Source: JAEUJT01 sp044225205
Lineage (GTDB): Bacteria; Myxococcota; Myxococcia; Myxococcales; Myxococcaceae
Direction: 5' to 3'
DNA: 31,297 nt
Assembly (NCBI GenBank): GCA_044225205.1
Contig: JBGAIY010000033.1
Coordinates: forward strand, 1 to 31,297
Shown: one piece after another, positions 7,989-14,459 of the stretch
Numbering within the stretch: the stretch's first letter is position 1
How the letters are laid out: each line of letters begins with the position of its first letter
Program-made: the position numbers and the translations under genes
Notes under the pieces: generated by a model
The model's database searches: none
Seen by the model: the letters and a program-made list of their open reading frames with translations, nothing else
What the model was told of the DNA's origin: nothing

Positions 7989-8956
7989 ATCACGACATGG
8001 CTGCTGACCCGTTGACCCCCGCATTCTTGGCCGCTCTGGGGAAGAAGCGCGCCGACGCCGAATCGCTCCAAGCCGACGTGGCGCACGCGCTGGCCGAGGT
8101 CGTGGCCCGAGCGAAGAAGAAGTGGCCAGGGCTGTCGCTCGAACCCCACCGCTACGTCACGCAATTGGGCAAACGCATCGCCAAGGCGGAGTCGGTGCTG
8201 GCGGCGCTGACGGAGCTGCGCACGTCAGACTTGTACGTGGCCCAAGCCGCGGCCGAGGGCGACGCGAAGGCGGTGGCGCTGATTCTCGAAAAGACCAGGG
8301 CCGACGTGCAGAAGTCGCTCACGTCGATGCGGCTCGACTCGGTGTCGCTCGACGAGGTTCTGCAGAAACTGCACGCGCGCGTCTTCATTGCCGAGAAAGG
8401 AGCGCCGCCGCGCATCGCGACGTTCACTGGCACGGGTTCGCTCGCGGCCTGGCTGTCGGCGGCGGCCACCCGTATCGCCATCGACCTCAAGCGGGCGAAC
8501 AGCGACACGGCCGAAGAACTCGACGACCGGCTCTCGGCGATGGTGGCCGAGGGCAACGACGCCGAGCTCACTTTTTTGAAAGAGCGCTACCGGCGTGAGT
8601 TTCGCGAAGCGTTTCAAGCGACCTTCAATGGCCTGACGCAAGACGAGCGCCACCTGCTCCGCATGACCTTTCTCGACGGGTTGACCATTGACGAGCTGAG
8701 CCCCATGTTGGGAGTGCACCGGGCGACCGTCGCCCGGCGAATCGCCAAGGCGCGCGACGACTTGTCGAACGGCACCCGAAAGAAGCTGCGCGAGAAGTTC
8801 AAGCTCACCGGCAGCGAGCTCGACAGCCTGATGCGGCTGGTCACCAGCGCTTTCGACATCAGCCTGTCGCGGGTGCTCAAAGAACCGGGGCACCGTTCTC
8901 GCGCAGGCCAGAAGAGCCTCCGGGGGGCGGGCGCGAAAATGCCCTCGCGCCACTGA
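7985..8956 (+). CDS. large sigma-70-family factor of myxobacterial type
   Basis: A 323-aa protein whose GTG overlaps the kinase stop (GTGA); an ATG at 7997 is an alternative start. It is far longer than ordinary ECF factors because of an unusual N-terminal region of about 110 residues. A region-2-like part is near 125-185 (FTGTGSLAAWLSAAATRIAIDLKR). Region 4 is clear near 215-265 (LTQDERHLLRMTFLDGLTIDELSPMLGVHRATVARRIAKARDDL), a helix-turn-helix for -35 recognition. Myxobacteria have a paralogous sigma group of this build encoded beside Ser/Thr kinases, and this looks like a member; I could not check by search. It is the last gene of the cassette. Confidence 0.85.
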   Translation: MNHDMAADPLTPAFLAALGKKRADAESLQADVAHALAEVVARAKKKWPGLSLEPHRYVTQLGKRIAKAESVLAALTELRTSDLYVAQAAAEGDAKAVALILEKTRADVQKSLTSMRLDSVSLDEVLQKLHARVFIAEKGAPPRIATFTGTGSLAAWLSAAATRIAIDLKRANSDTAEELDDRLSAMVAEGNDAELTFLKERYRREFREAFQATFNGLTQDERHLLRMTFLDGLTIDELSPMLGVHRATVARRIAKARDDLSNGTRKKLREKFKLTGSELDSLMRLVTSAFDISLSRVLKEPGHRSRAGQKSLRGAGAKMPSRH

Positions 8957-8962
8957 CCTGAA

Positions 8963-8976
8963 AGGGCCAGCGCCCT
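8963..8976. terminator. possible hairpin between convergent genes
   Basis: AGGGC-CAGC-GCCCT is a perfect 5-bp stem with a 4-nt loop between the convergent stops at 8956 and 8975. On the minus strand it is followed by TTTC only, so a typical U-run is lacking. It may serve as a bidirectional terminator, weakly supported. Confidence 0.3.
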
Positions 8977-9238
8977 ACCCCAGCACCGACAAGAGCGAGA
9001 GCACGACCACCACCGGGCCGACGAGCCAGCGCGCCGACCGAAACGGGGTGTAGGCGGTCGGAGTGCGGCACCGGGCGCACCAGCGCGCATGCCCGGTGGT
9101 TCGGCCGACGAGAGAAAAGCGAAAGCACCGCAGCGACTCACGCCGGTGAACGAGGTGGTGCGGCAAGACTCGCTGACACTTCGGGCAGTGAGCCCTGCAG
9201 TGCCCACCTGTTTTCAGCTGTCGGGCCAGGCGAATCAT
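8975..9238 (-). CDS. small zinc-ribbon protein with C-terminal membrane segment
   Basis: An 87-aa protein with two CxxC pairs, C18-P-K-C21 and C54-A-R-C57, and a further C14 and C38. The layout suits a zinc ribbon. The C-terminus, RWLVGPVVVVLSLLSVLG, is a membrane segment, so the ribbon would be tail-anchored facing the cytoplasm. The function is unknown. The gene is convergent with the sigma factor (18-nt gap). Its start codon lies in the loop of a long inverted repeat at 9206-9271, which could control its expression. Confidence 0.65.
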   Translation of the reverse strand: MIRLARQLKTGGHCRAHCPKCQRVLPHHLVHRRESLRCFRFSLVGRTTGHARWCARCRTPTAYTPFRSARWLVGPVVVVLSLLSVLG

Positions 9239-9271
9239 GCCCGCTGACGACCCCCGACCTGAAAAACAGGT
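9206..9271. repeat. long imperfect inverted repeat enclosing a start codon
   Basis: ACCTGTTTTCAGCTGTCGGG (9206-9225) and CCCGACCTGAAAAACAGGT (9253-9271) are complementary along their length except for a 1-nt and a 2-nt bulge. The 27-nt loop holds the start codon (9236-9238) of the zinc-ribbon gene. In its mRNA the 5' arm would lie in the leader and the 3' arm within the first codons. It could be a translational hairpin, a two-arm operator shared with the divergent gene at 9329, or both. Confidence 0.7.
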
Positions 9272-9328
9272 GAATATTTTCGAAAGTACTGAGTTTCATT
9301 CAGGGTCTTCGCCGAAAGGAGTTCTGAC

Positions 9329-9613
9329 GTGAAACCGACGTTGCCGACCCGTGACTTGAGAGAACTGCTGGGTGACTTGCGGCGCCAGAGCCTCGGCGAC
9401 TTGGTTCGCGCAGCGGTGTTGGGGGTGCGTTCGGCCACCGAAGCCGACGCGTTCTTGCGGTGGGCGACGACGCACTTGCGCGAATTGGGGCTCACCCAAC
9501 CGCGAGACGAAGCGTTGCGGCGCTTGCGTGGTCAGGTGCAAGTGTTGGCGCGGCTGTCGTCAAAGGTGCAGCGGCATTGGCCGCCCGAGCTGGTCGAAGC
9601 GGCCTTTTCGTAA
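9329..9613 (+). CDS. small helical protein of unknown function
   Basis: A 94-aa product from a GTG preceded by AAAGGA with 8-nt spacing, a good ribosome site. It is Leu/Arg-rich and predicted all-helical (DLRELLGDLRRQSLGDLVRAA, TEADAFLRWATTHLREL), with no cysteine, signal peptide or membrane segment. I do not recognise the family. It ends 2 nt before the convergent stop of the FHA activator. The upstream region is A+T-rich for this genome (GAATATTTTCGAAAGTACT) and may hold its promoter. A short cytoplasmic protein, possibly a regulator or adaptor, is all that can be said. Confidence 0.6.
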   Translation: MKPTLPTRDLRELLGDLRRQSLGDLVRAAVLGVRSATEADAFLRWATTHLRELGLTQPRDEALRRLRGQVQVLARLSSKVQRHWPPELVEAAFS

Positions 9614-9615
9614 AT

Positions 9616-10902
9616 TCAGCTCGCTTCGACGCCGTGTTTCTTGAGCAGTCGGTGGAGGTTCACCCGGTCCATACCGGCTTCGCGCGCGGCGCGAGAGACG
9701 TTGTGGTCGCAGCGACGCATGAGGTCGGTCAGGTAGTCTTTCTCGAACGCGGCGATGAGCTTGTCTTTGGTTTCTTTGAATGACGCAGTGCCGGCCGAGG
9801 GGGTCTCGGCTTCGAGGGGGTCTCCGAGGCCGACGGCGCGCTCGACGACGTTGCTCAGTTCACGCACGTTGCCGGGCCAGCTGTGGGCGAGCAGCAGCGC
9901 GCGGGTCTGAGGCGACAGCTCGCTTTGGTGCTTGCCGAGCTTGTCGAGAATTCGGTCGACCAGCAGAGCGATGTCGTCACGGCGTTGGCGCAAGGGAGGC
10001 AGCGTGACGCGCACTCCGGCGACGCGGTGCCAGAGGTCGGCGCGAAAGCGGCCAGCGCTGACTTCGGCTTCGAGGTCTTTGTGGGTGGCGGCGATGACGC
10101 GAACGTCGACCCGCCGGTAGTGGGTTTCGCCGACGCGGCGAACTTCGCGTTGTTCGAGCAGACGCAACAGGTTGGGCTGCAGCTCGAGCGCGAAGTCGCC
10201 AATTTCGTCGAGAAAGAGCGTACCGCCTTGGGCGCGTTCGACGAGGCCCGGGCGGTCTTTGACCGCGCCGGTGAAGGCGCCACGGGCGTGGCCGAACAGC
10301 TCGGCGGCGGCGAGCGTGGGCGCGAGCGACGCGAGGTCGCACACCACGAAGGGGTTCTTCGACCTTTTGCTTTCGGCGTGGAGCGAGCGGGCGGCGACGT
10401 CTTTGCCGGTGCCGGTCTCTCCGTCGATGAGCACGTCGGTGTCGGTCTTCGCGAGGCGTTCGAGCAGCGCGAAGACCCGGCGCATGTCGAGGCTCTTGCC
10501 GGTCAATTCGCCAAACCGCTCGGCGGTCGAAGGCGGGGGGCCCGACACCAGCGCGCCCCGGGGCAACAGCTCGAGTTCGGTGCGCCCCACCCGAATGCGC
10601 GCGGGCGGCCGGGCGACGACGCTGTCGAACTTCACGCCTTCGCAGAAGGAGCCGTTGGTCGAGCCTGGGTCGGTGAGCTGTACGGCGTGGGGCAGCACTT
10701 CGATGATCAAATGGGTGCGCGAGACCGAGCCGTCACTCAGTGGCAGCTCGCACACGGGGTCTTTGCCCACGCGGTAGGTGCCGCGCTCGAGCAACAGTTC
10801 TTTGGGCGCGTCGGGCCCGGAGACGACGACGAGCTTCAGTGAAACGGGCTGCAGTTCAATGGGCGTCAGCGCGTCGGTTGCCAAAGGCGGTTCGTGGCTC
10901 AT
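9616..10902 (-). CDS. FHA-domain sigma-54-dependent transcriptional activator
   Basis: A 428-aa bacterial enhancer-binding protein. Residues about 22-115 form an FHA domain with GTYRVGKDP, SDGSVSRTHLII and DPGSTNGSF, the phosphothreonine-binding landmarks. The AAA+ domain runs from about 133 to 365, with Walker A GETGTGKD (161-168), an intact GAFTGA loop (208-213) that contacts sigma-54, Walker B GGTLFLDEI near 226-234, and SWPGNVRELSNVVERA. The C-terminus is a Fis-type helix-turn-helix (NVSRAAREAGMDRVNLHRLLKKHG). FHA input links such activators to Ser/Thr kinases. The gene is divergent from the DUF1592 operon, whose start has a sigma-54 promoter with a dyad upstream, so that operon is a natural candidate target (inference). 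Confidence 0.95.
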   Translation of the reverse strand: MSHEPPLATDALTPIELQPVSLKLVVVSGPDAPKELLLERGTYRVGKDPVCELPLSDGSVSRTHLIIEVLPHAVQLTDPGSTNGSFCEGVKFDSVVARPPARIRVGRTELELLPRGALVSGPPPSTAERFGELTGKSLDMRRVFALLERLAKTDTDVLIDGETGTGKDVAARSLHAESKRSKNPFVVCDLASLAPTLAAAELFGHARGAFTGAVKDRPGLVERAQGGTLFLDEIGDFALELQPNLLRLLEQREVRRVGETHYRRVDVRVIAATHKDLEAEVSAGRFRADLWHRVAGVRVTLPPLRQRRDDIALLVDRILDKLGKHQSELSPQTRALLLAHSWPGNVRELSNVVERAVGLGDPLEAETPSAGTASFKETKDKLIAAFEKDYLTDLMRRCDHNVSRAAREAGMDRVNLHRLLKKHGVEAS

Positions 10903-10968
10903 GCGACGAGGCCCACCATACCCGGTGCCTCACGAAGGCGTGATGCCTGCAGACCCGCGCCCCCACGC

Positions 10969-10986
10969 TGTTGCAGCGCTGCAACA
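10969..10986. promoter_or_regulatory. perfect 18-bp palindrome, candidate activator site
   Basis: TGTTGCAGCGCTGCAACA reads the same on both strands. It lies in the 151-nt gap between the FHA activator and the DUF1592 gene, 39 nt upstream of the sigma-54 -24 box at 11026. A close copy (17 of 18) is at 16628-16645, and both copies are preceded by a CGCGCCC...CACG stretch. The Fis-type domain encoded next door binds dyads of this general kind, so this may be its upstream site. Confidence 0.5.
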
Positions 10987-11025
10987 CCCGCCGCTTCAAG
11001 CCCGCCAAACGCTTGGTGGTGGGCA

Positions 11026-11041
11026 TGGCATTCGCGTTGCC
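11026..11041 (+). promoter_or_regulatory. sigma-54 promoter for the DUF1592 operon
   Basis: TGGCATTCGCGTTGCC matches every core position of TGGCAY-N5-TTGC. The C of TTGC is 14 nt before the ATG at 11054, so initiation 12 nt past it would fall about 2 nt before the start codon. The GAAGGG at 11046-11051 would then be outside the mRNA and translation would be near-leaderless. Confidence 0.65.
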
Positions 11042-11053
11042 TTTCGAAGGGTT

Positions 11054-12868
11054 ATGCGACGTGTCTTGGCCTTCGTGATGCTGGCGGGCTGTAGCGGCGA
11101 AATCGTGCCGAGCGCTCCCCGAGCGCCGGGCGCCCCGGTGGGGCCGACAGAGACCGGCTTGCCGGGCCTGCCTTTGCCGGGCACCGGGGGCGCGGGCGGC
11201 GGTGACCCAACGCCGCCGGTGCCCGCGACCAACGACCCGCGCATCGCCTGCGACCCGGCGACCAGCGCGCTGCAACCGACCGCCATTCACCGGCTCTCGA
11301 AACGGCAGTACCTGGCGAGCGTGTCGGCCTTCTTCGCGCCGCTGGCGAGCGCCGACCGCGCGGCGTTGCTGGCTGGGGCCGCCGCGCAGCTCGCGCAGTT
11401 GCCCGACGACAACGCGACGCTGGGCGAGCGCAACGACTCCGTGCTGTCGCAAGCCCACGTCGACGCGACGTTCGAGTTGGTCACCGCCCTGGCGACGAGC
11501 GTCGCGGGCAACGCCGCCTGGGCGAACGCGATGGTGCGCGTGTGTGGCACGGGGGCGACGCGGGCGTCGCTGGCGACGACGGCCTGTTTGAACAAGGTCG
11601 TCGACGCGTGGGGTGCGAGGGCGTTGCGGCGGCCGTTGACCGCCGAGGAGCGGGCCGACTTCGCGGCGTTCTACACGGCCGTCGGGGCGACCGACGGCCT
11701 GGCGGGGTTGTTGGCGCGGTTCATGTTGCACCCGCGCTTCTTCTACGAGCTCGACTTCGAAGGCGCGGCCGTGTCGGGTACCCCCGGCGTCGACGCGGTG
11801 TACGCGCTCACGCCGTACGAATTGGCGCACAAGCTGACCTACTTCTTCTGGGAGGCGCCCCCCGACGACGCGCTGTTGGCCCAAGTGCCGACGCTGAGCA
11901 CCGACGGGCTCGTCGACGCGGTGCTGCAAGACGCGCGGGCGCGCCAAGGCGTCGCGGAGTTTTACGACTTCTGGCTCGAGCTGGCGAAGGTGCCACAACT
12001 GCCGAGCCTCGCGACGCCGGCGTTCGACACGCTGGCGGGTGCCGACGCGGTCGGGCAGCCGGGGCGCCACCACCGCGACGACATGCTCGACGAGGTTCGG
12101 GCGCTGGGCCTCCACTACACGTTCGACGTAGCGGGGCGGTACGAAGACCTGCTCCAAAGCCCGTATTCGTTCGCGAAGGGCGCCGACCTGGCCAAGTTGT
12201 ACGGGGTGGCCCCGTGGAGCGGCCAGGCTGATCAGCTCGTGCCCTTCAACCCCGCCGAGGGCCGGTCGGGGTTGTTGACCCAAGCGGCATTGCTCGTCTC
12301 GGGCTCTGAGTACACGCGCCCCATCATCAAAGGCAAAAGGCTGCGCACGCGGGTGCTGTGCGACGACATGCCGCCGCCCCCGCCGGGGTTGATGATCAAG
12401 CCGCTCGAACAGGTCGTCACGAAGAGCACCCGCACCATCGTCGAAGAGGCGACGGCGAGCGCGACCTGCCAGGGCTGCCATTCGCGCATGAACCCGCTGG
12501 GCTTCGTCACCGAAGGGTTCGACTCGCTGGGCCGCGTGCGCGCCGCCGAGCGCAAGTTCAACCCCGACGGCACGCTGGCCGGCACCGTGCCCTTCACGCT
12601 TGGCGCACCGGCCATGCTCTTCAACGACGACACGACACCCGTCTCGAGCCCGGCCGAGCTCGCGCGGCACATCGTGAGCACGGGCAAGGGAGCGCAGTGC
12701 TTCGTGAAGCAGGTGTTTCGGTTCGCCCAGGGCCGCGCCGAAGCACCGGCCGACGGCTGCGTGCTCGAGCGGCTGCGCACCACCTTCACCGCGAACGGCG
12801 GCACGCTCAAGGGCTTGTTCGCCGACCTCGTTCGCCAAGACTCCTTCACGAAAAGGATGGTTCGATGA
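11054..12868 (+). CDS. DUF1592/DUF1588/DUF1585 lipoprotein with a CxxCH motif
   Basis: The ATG gives MRRVLAFVMLAGC, a short lipoprotein signal with lipobox LAGC, then a Gly/Pro-rich linker and a 604-aa total. The domain order is that of planctomycete-type DUF families: IHRLSKRQYLASVSAFF (DUF1587-like) near 80, YALTPYELAHKLTYFFWEAPPDDALL (DUF1592), GLLTQAALLVSGSEYTRPIIKGKRLRTRVLCDDMPPPPPG (DUF1588), TCQGCHSRMNPLGFVTEGFD, a c-type-heme-like CxxCH, and HIVSTGKGAQCFVKQVFRFAQGR (DUF1585). The biochemical role of this family is not established; the CxxCH suggests envelope redox chemistry. Its stop overlaps the DUF1552 start (ATGA), the usual partner in Myxococcota and Planctomycetes. Confidence 0.9.
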   Translation: MRRVLAFVMLAGCSGEIVPSAPRAPGAPVGPTETGLPGLPLPGTGGAGGGDPTPPVPATNDPRIACDPATSALQPTAIHRLSKRQYLASVSAFFAPLASADRAALLAGAAAQLAQLPDDNATLGERNDSVLSQAHVDATFELVTALATSVAGNAAWANAMVRVCGTGATRASLATTACLNKVVDAWGARALRRPLTAEERADFAAFYTAVGATDGLAGLLARFMLHPRFFYELDFEGAAVSGTPGVDAVYALTPYELAHKLTYFFWEAPPDDALLAQVPTLSTDGLVDAVLQDARARQGVAEFYDFWLELAKVPQLPSLATPAFDTLAGADAVGQPGRHHRDDMLDEVRALGLHYTFDVAGRYEDLLQSPYSFAKGADLAKLYGVAPWSGQADQLVPFNPAEGRSGLLTQAALLVSGSEYTRPIIKGKRLRTRVLCDDMPPPPPGLMIKPLEQVVTKSTRTIVEEATASATCQGCHSRMNPLGFVTEGFDSLGRVRAAERKFNPDGTLAGTVPFTLGAPAMLFNDDTTPVSSPAELARHIVSTGKGAQCFVKQVFRFAQGRAEAPADGCVLERLRTTFTANGGTLKGLFADLVRQDSFTKRMVR

Positions 12869-14418
12869 AGTTCGATCGCCTCTCGCGTCGTCACGTGCTG
12901 CAGGGCCTCGGCGCCAGCTTGGCGCTGCCGGTGCTGCCGTCGTTGCTGAGCAAGACCGCCCAAGCCCAAGCGCTGCCGGTGCAGAAGACGTTCATCGGCG
13001 TGCTGGCGCAAAACGGCCTGTACCGCATGTACGGCCCCGACTCGCAGCTCATGCCGCCCCTGCCGGTCGACTACGCGGCGTACAAGACGCGCGGGTTGAC
13101 GGCGCTGGCGGTGCCGGGCCGCCACACGGTGCATTCGGCGCCCCTCGCCGCGCTCGCTTCGGCGAATTCGGGCAAAATTTCAGACCTCATCGATTCGTCG
13201 TTCACCCCGCTGCTGCCGAAAATGACGCTCCTGCAGGGTTTCGACTTCATGCGAAACGCCTACAGCCACCACCACGGCCAATTCGGCAACGCGCAGTTCG
13301 ACGCGAGCAGCACCGGCGCCGGCGGCGAACCCATGGCCAGCATCGACCAGGTGCTCGCGACGTCGGCCAGCTTCTACGTCAACTCGGGGCGACGAGGCCG
13401 GGCGGTGTGCTTCACCGCCAACAGCGCCGAAGCGGGCTCGGGGTACGAAGGGTCGGCCACGTTTCAAAACCCGAGCACCCCGACGCTCAGCAGCATCGTG
13501 TCGACGTCTCCGGTGTATTCGAACCCCCTCACCCTGTGGGACGCCTTCTTCACCTCGGGCCAGCCCGCGCAAACCCCTCCACTCAAGAAGACGCTCGTCG
13601 ACCGGGTGCTGGCCGACTACCAAGCGCTGCGCGGCAACGGGCGGCTCGGCGCCGAAGACAAGCGCCGCCTCGACGCCCACATCGAATTTCTGCACCAGAC
13701 CCAGACCCGGGTGAATGAAGTGGCGCCGGTGTGCAGCGCGCTGCGGCCCGCCAGCAGCCCGGCCGACCGCAAGCTGCTCTTGCACACGCTCAACGACGTG
13801 CTGGTGTCGCTCATTGGCTGCGGGCTGTGCCACTCGTTTCTCGGGTGGGCCCAGTCAATCGCCTCGTCGAGCGCTGAAGATTATCACAAGTGGTCTCACG
13901 AGGGTTTCGACAACGACACCAACAGCATTTCGAACCAAACGTCGTACACCTCGCTCGTCGAACACAACCGCTCGCTCTACAAAGACCTCTGTCTCGACCT
14001 GGCCACCAAGCTCGACTCGGTCGGCTTGCTCGACTCGACGTTCATCGCCTGCGTGCAAGAGCACAACAAGCGAGGCCACGAGTCGTGGAACGTGCCCATC
14101 GTCACCTTCGGTTCGGCCGGGGGCGTGTTCAAGACCGGCCAGTACCTCGACTACCGCGACATGGCCAACCGCGACGACCTCGTCTACTCGCGGCTCGGCT
14201 ACCCGATGAATCAGTTTCTTTCGAACGTGCTGCTGGCCATGGGCTTGCCCAAGGCCGAGTTCGAGGCCCTCAACAAGTCGCCGAACCCGCTGTTCAAAGC
14301 GAACTCAGGCTACGGCGTGGCGGCGTTCGACCCTGAAAATGGGGGCCGCTACGAAGACCACTACGCGAACTGGTCGGGTCATGACCTGAGCGACTGGCTG
14401 CCGATGATCAAAGCGTGA
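12865..14418 (+). CDS. DUF1552 family exported protein with Tat-type signal
   Basis: A 517-aa protein beginning MKFDRLSRRHVLQGLGASLALPVLP, a twin-arginine signal (R8-R9), so it is probably folded before export. The remainder fits the DUF1552 family: an early TFIGVLAQNGLYRMYGP, MTLLQGFDFMRNAYSHHHGQFGNAQ, ASIDQVLATSASFY, LVDRVLADYQALRGNGRLGAEDKRRLDAHIEFLH, and VQEHNKRGHESWNVPIVTFGSAGGVFKTGQYLDY near the end. The family resembles sulfatase or DUF1501 proteins in fold, but its activity is not known. Translation is coupled to the DUF1592 gene by ATGA; the pair would work together at the cell surface or in the periplasm. A beta-propeller lipoprotein gene follows after 41 nt. Confidence 0.9.
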   Translation: MKFDRLSRRHVLQGLGASLALPVLPSLLSKTAQAQALPVQKTFIGVLAQNGLYRMYGPDSQLMPPLPVDYAAYKTRGLTALAVPGRHTVHSAPLAALASANSGKISDLIDSSFTPLLPKMTLLQGFDFMRNAYSHHHGQFGNAQFDASSTGAGGEPMASIDQVLATSASFYVNSGRRGRAVCFTANSAEAGSGYEGSATFQNPSTPTLSSIVSTSPVYSNPLTLWDAFFTSGQPAQTPPLKKTLVDRVLADYQALRGNGRLGAEDKRRLDAHIEFLHQTQTRVNEVAPVCSALRPASSPADRKLLLHTLNDVLVSLIGCGLCHSFLGWAQSIASSSAEDYHKWSHEGFDNDTNSISNQTSYTSLVEHNRSLYKDLCLDLATKLDSVGLLDSTFIACVQEHNKRGHESWNVPIVTFGSAGGVFKTGQYLDYRDMANRDDLVYSRLGYPMNQFLSNVLLAMGLPKAEFEALNKSPNPLFKANSGYGVAAFDPENGGRYEDHYANWSGHDLSDWLPMIKA

Positions 14419-14459
14419 GGTTCGACCCGGTGCTCTGGGCGTAGTACTTTTCGGTTCGC

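Noticed and set aside
9259..9282. GTGAATATT-like words shared by several intergenic regions (2416, 9270, 19594)
   Set aside because: The words are short and vary in position and strand, so I cannot separate them from chance.
10856..12838. 660-codon open frame on the minus strand opposite the DUF1592 gene
   Set aside because: It is Arg/His/Gln-rich with no domain or signal and is fully antisense to a gene with clear family motifs. Long antisense frames are expected at this G+C.
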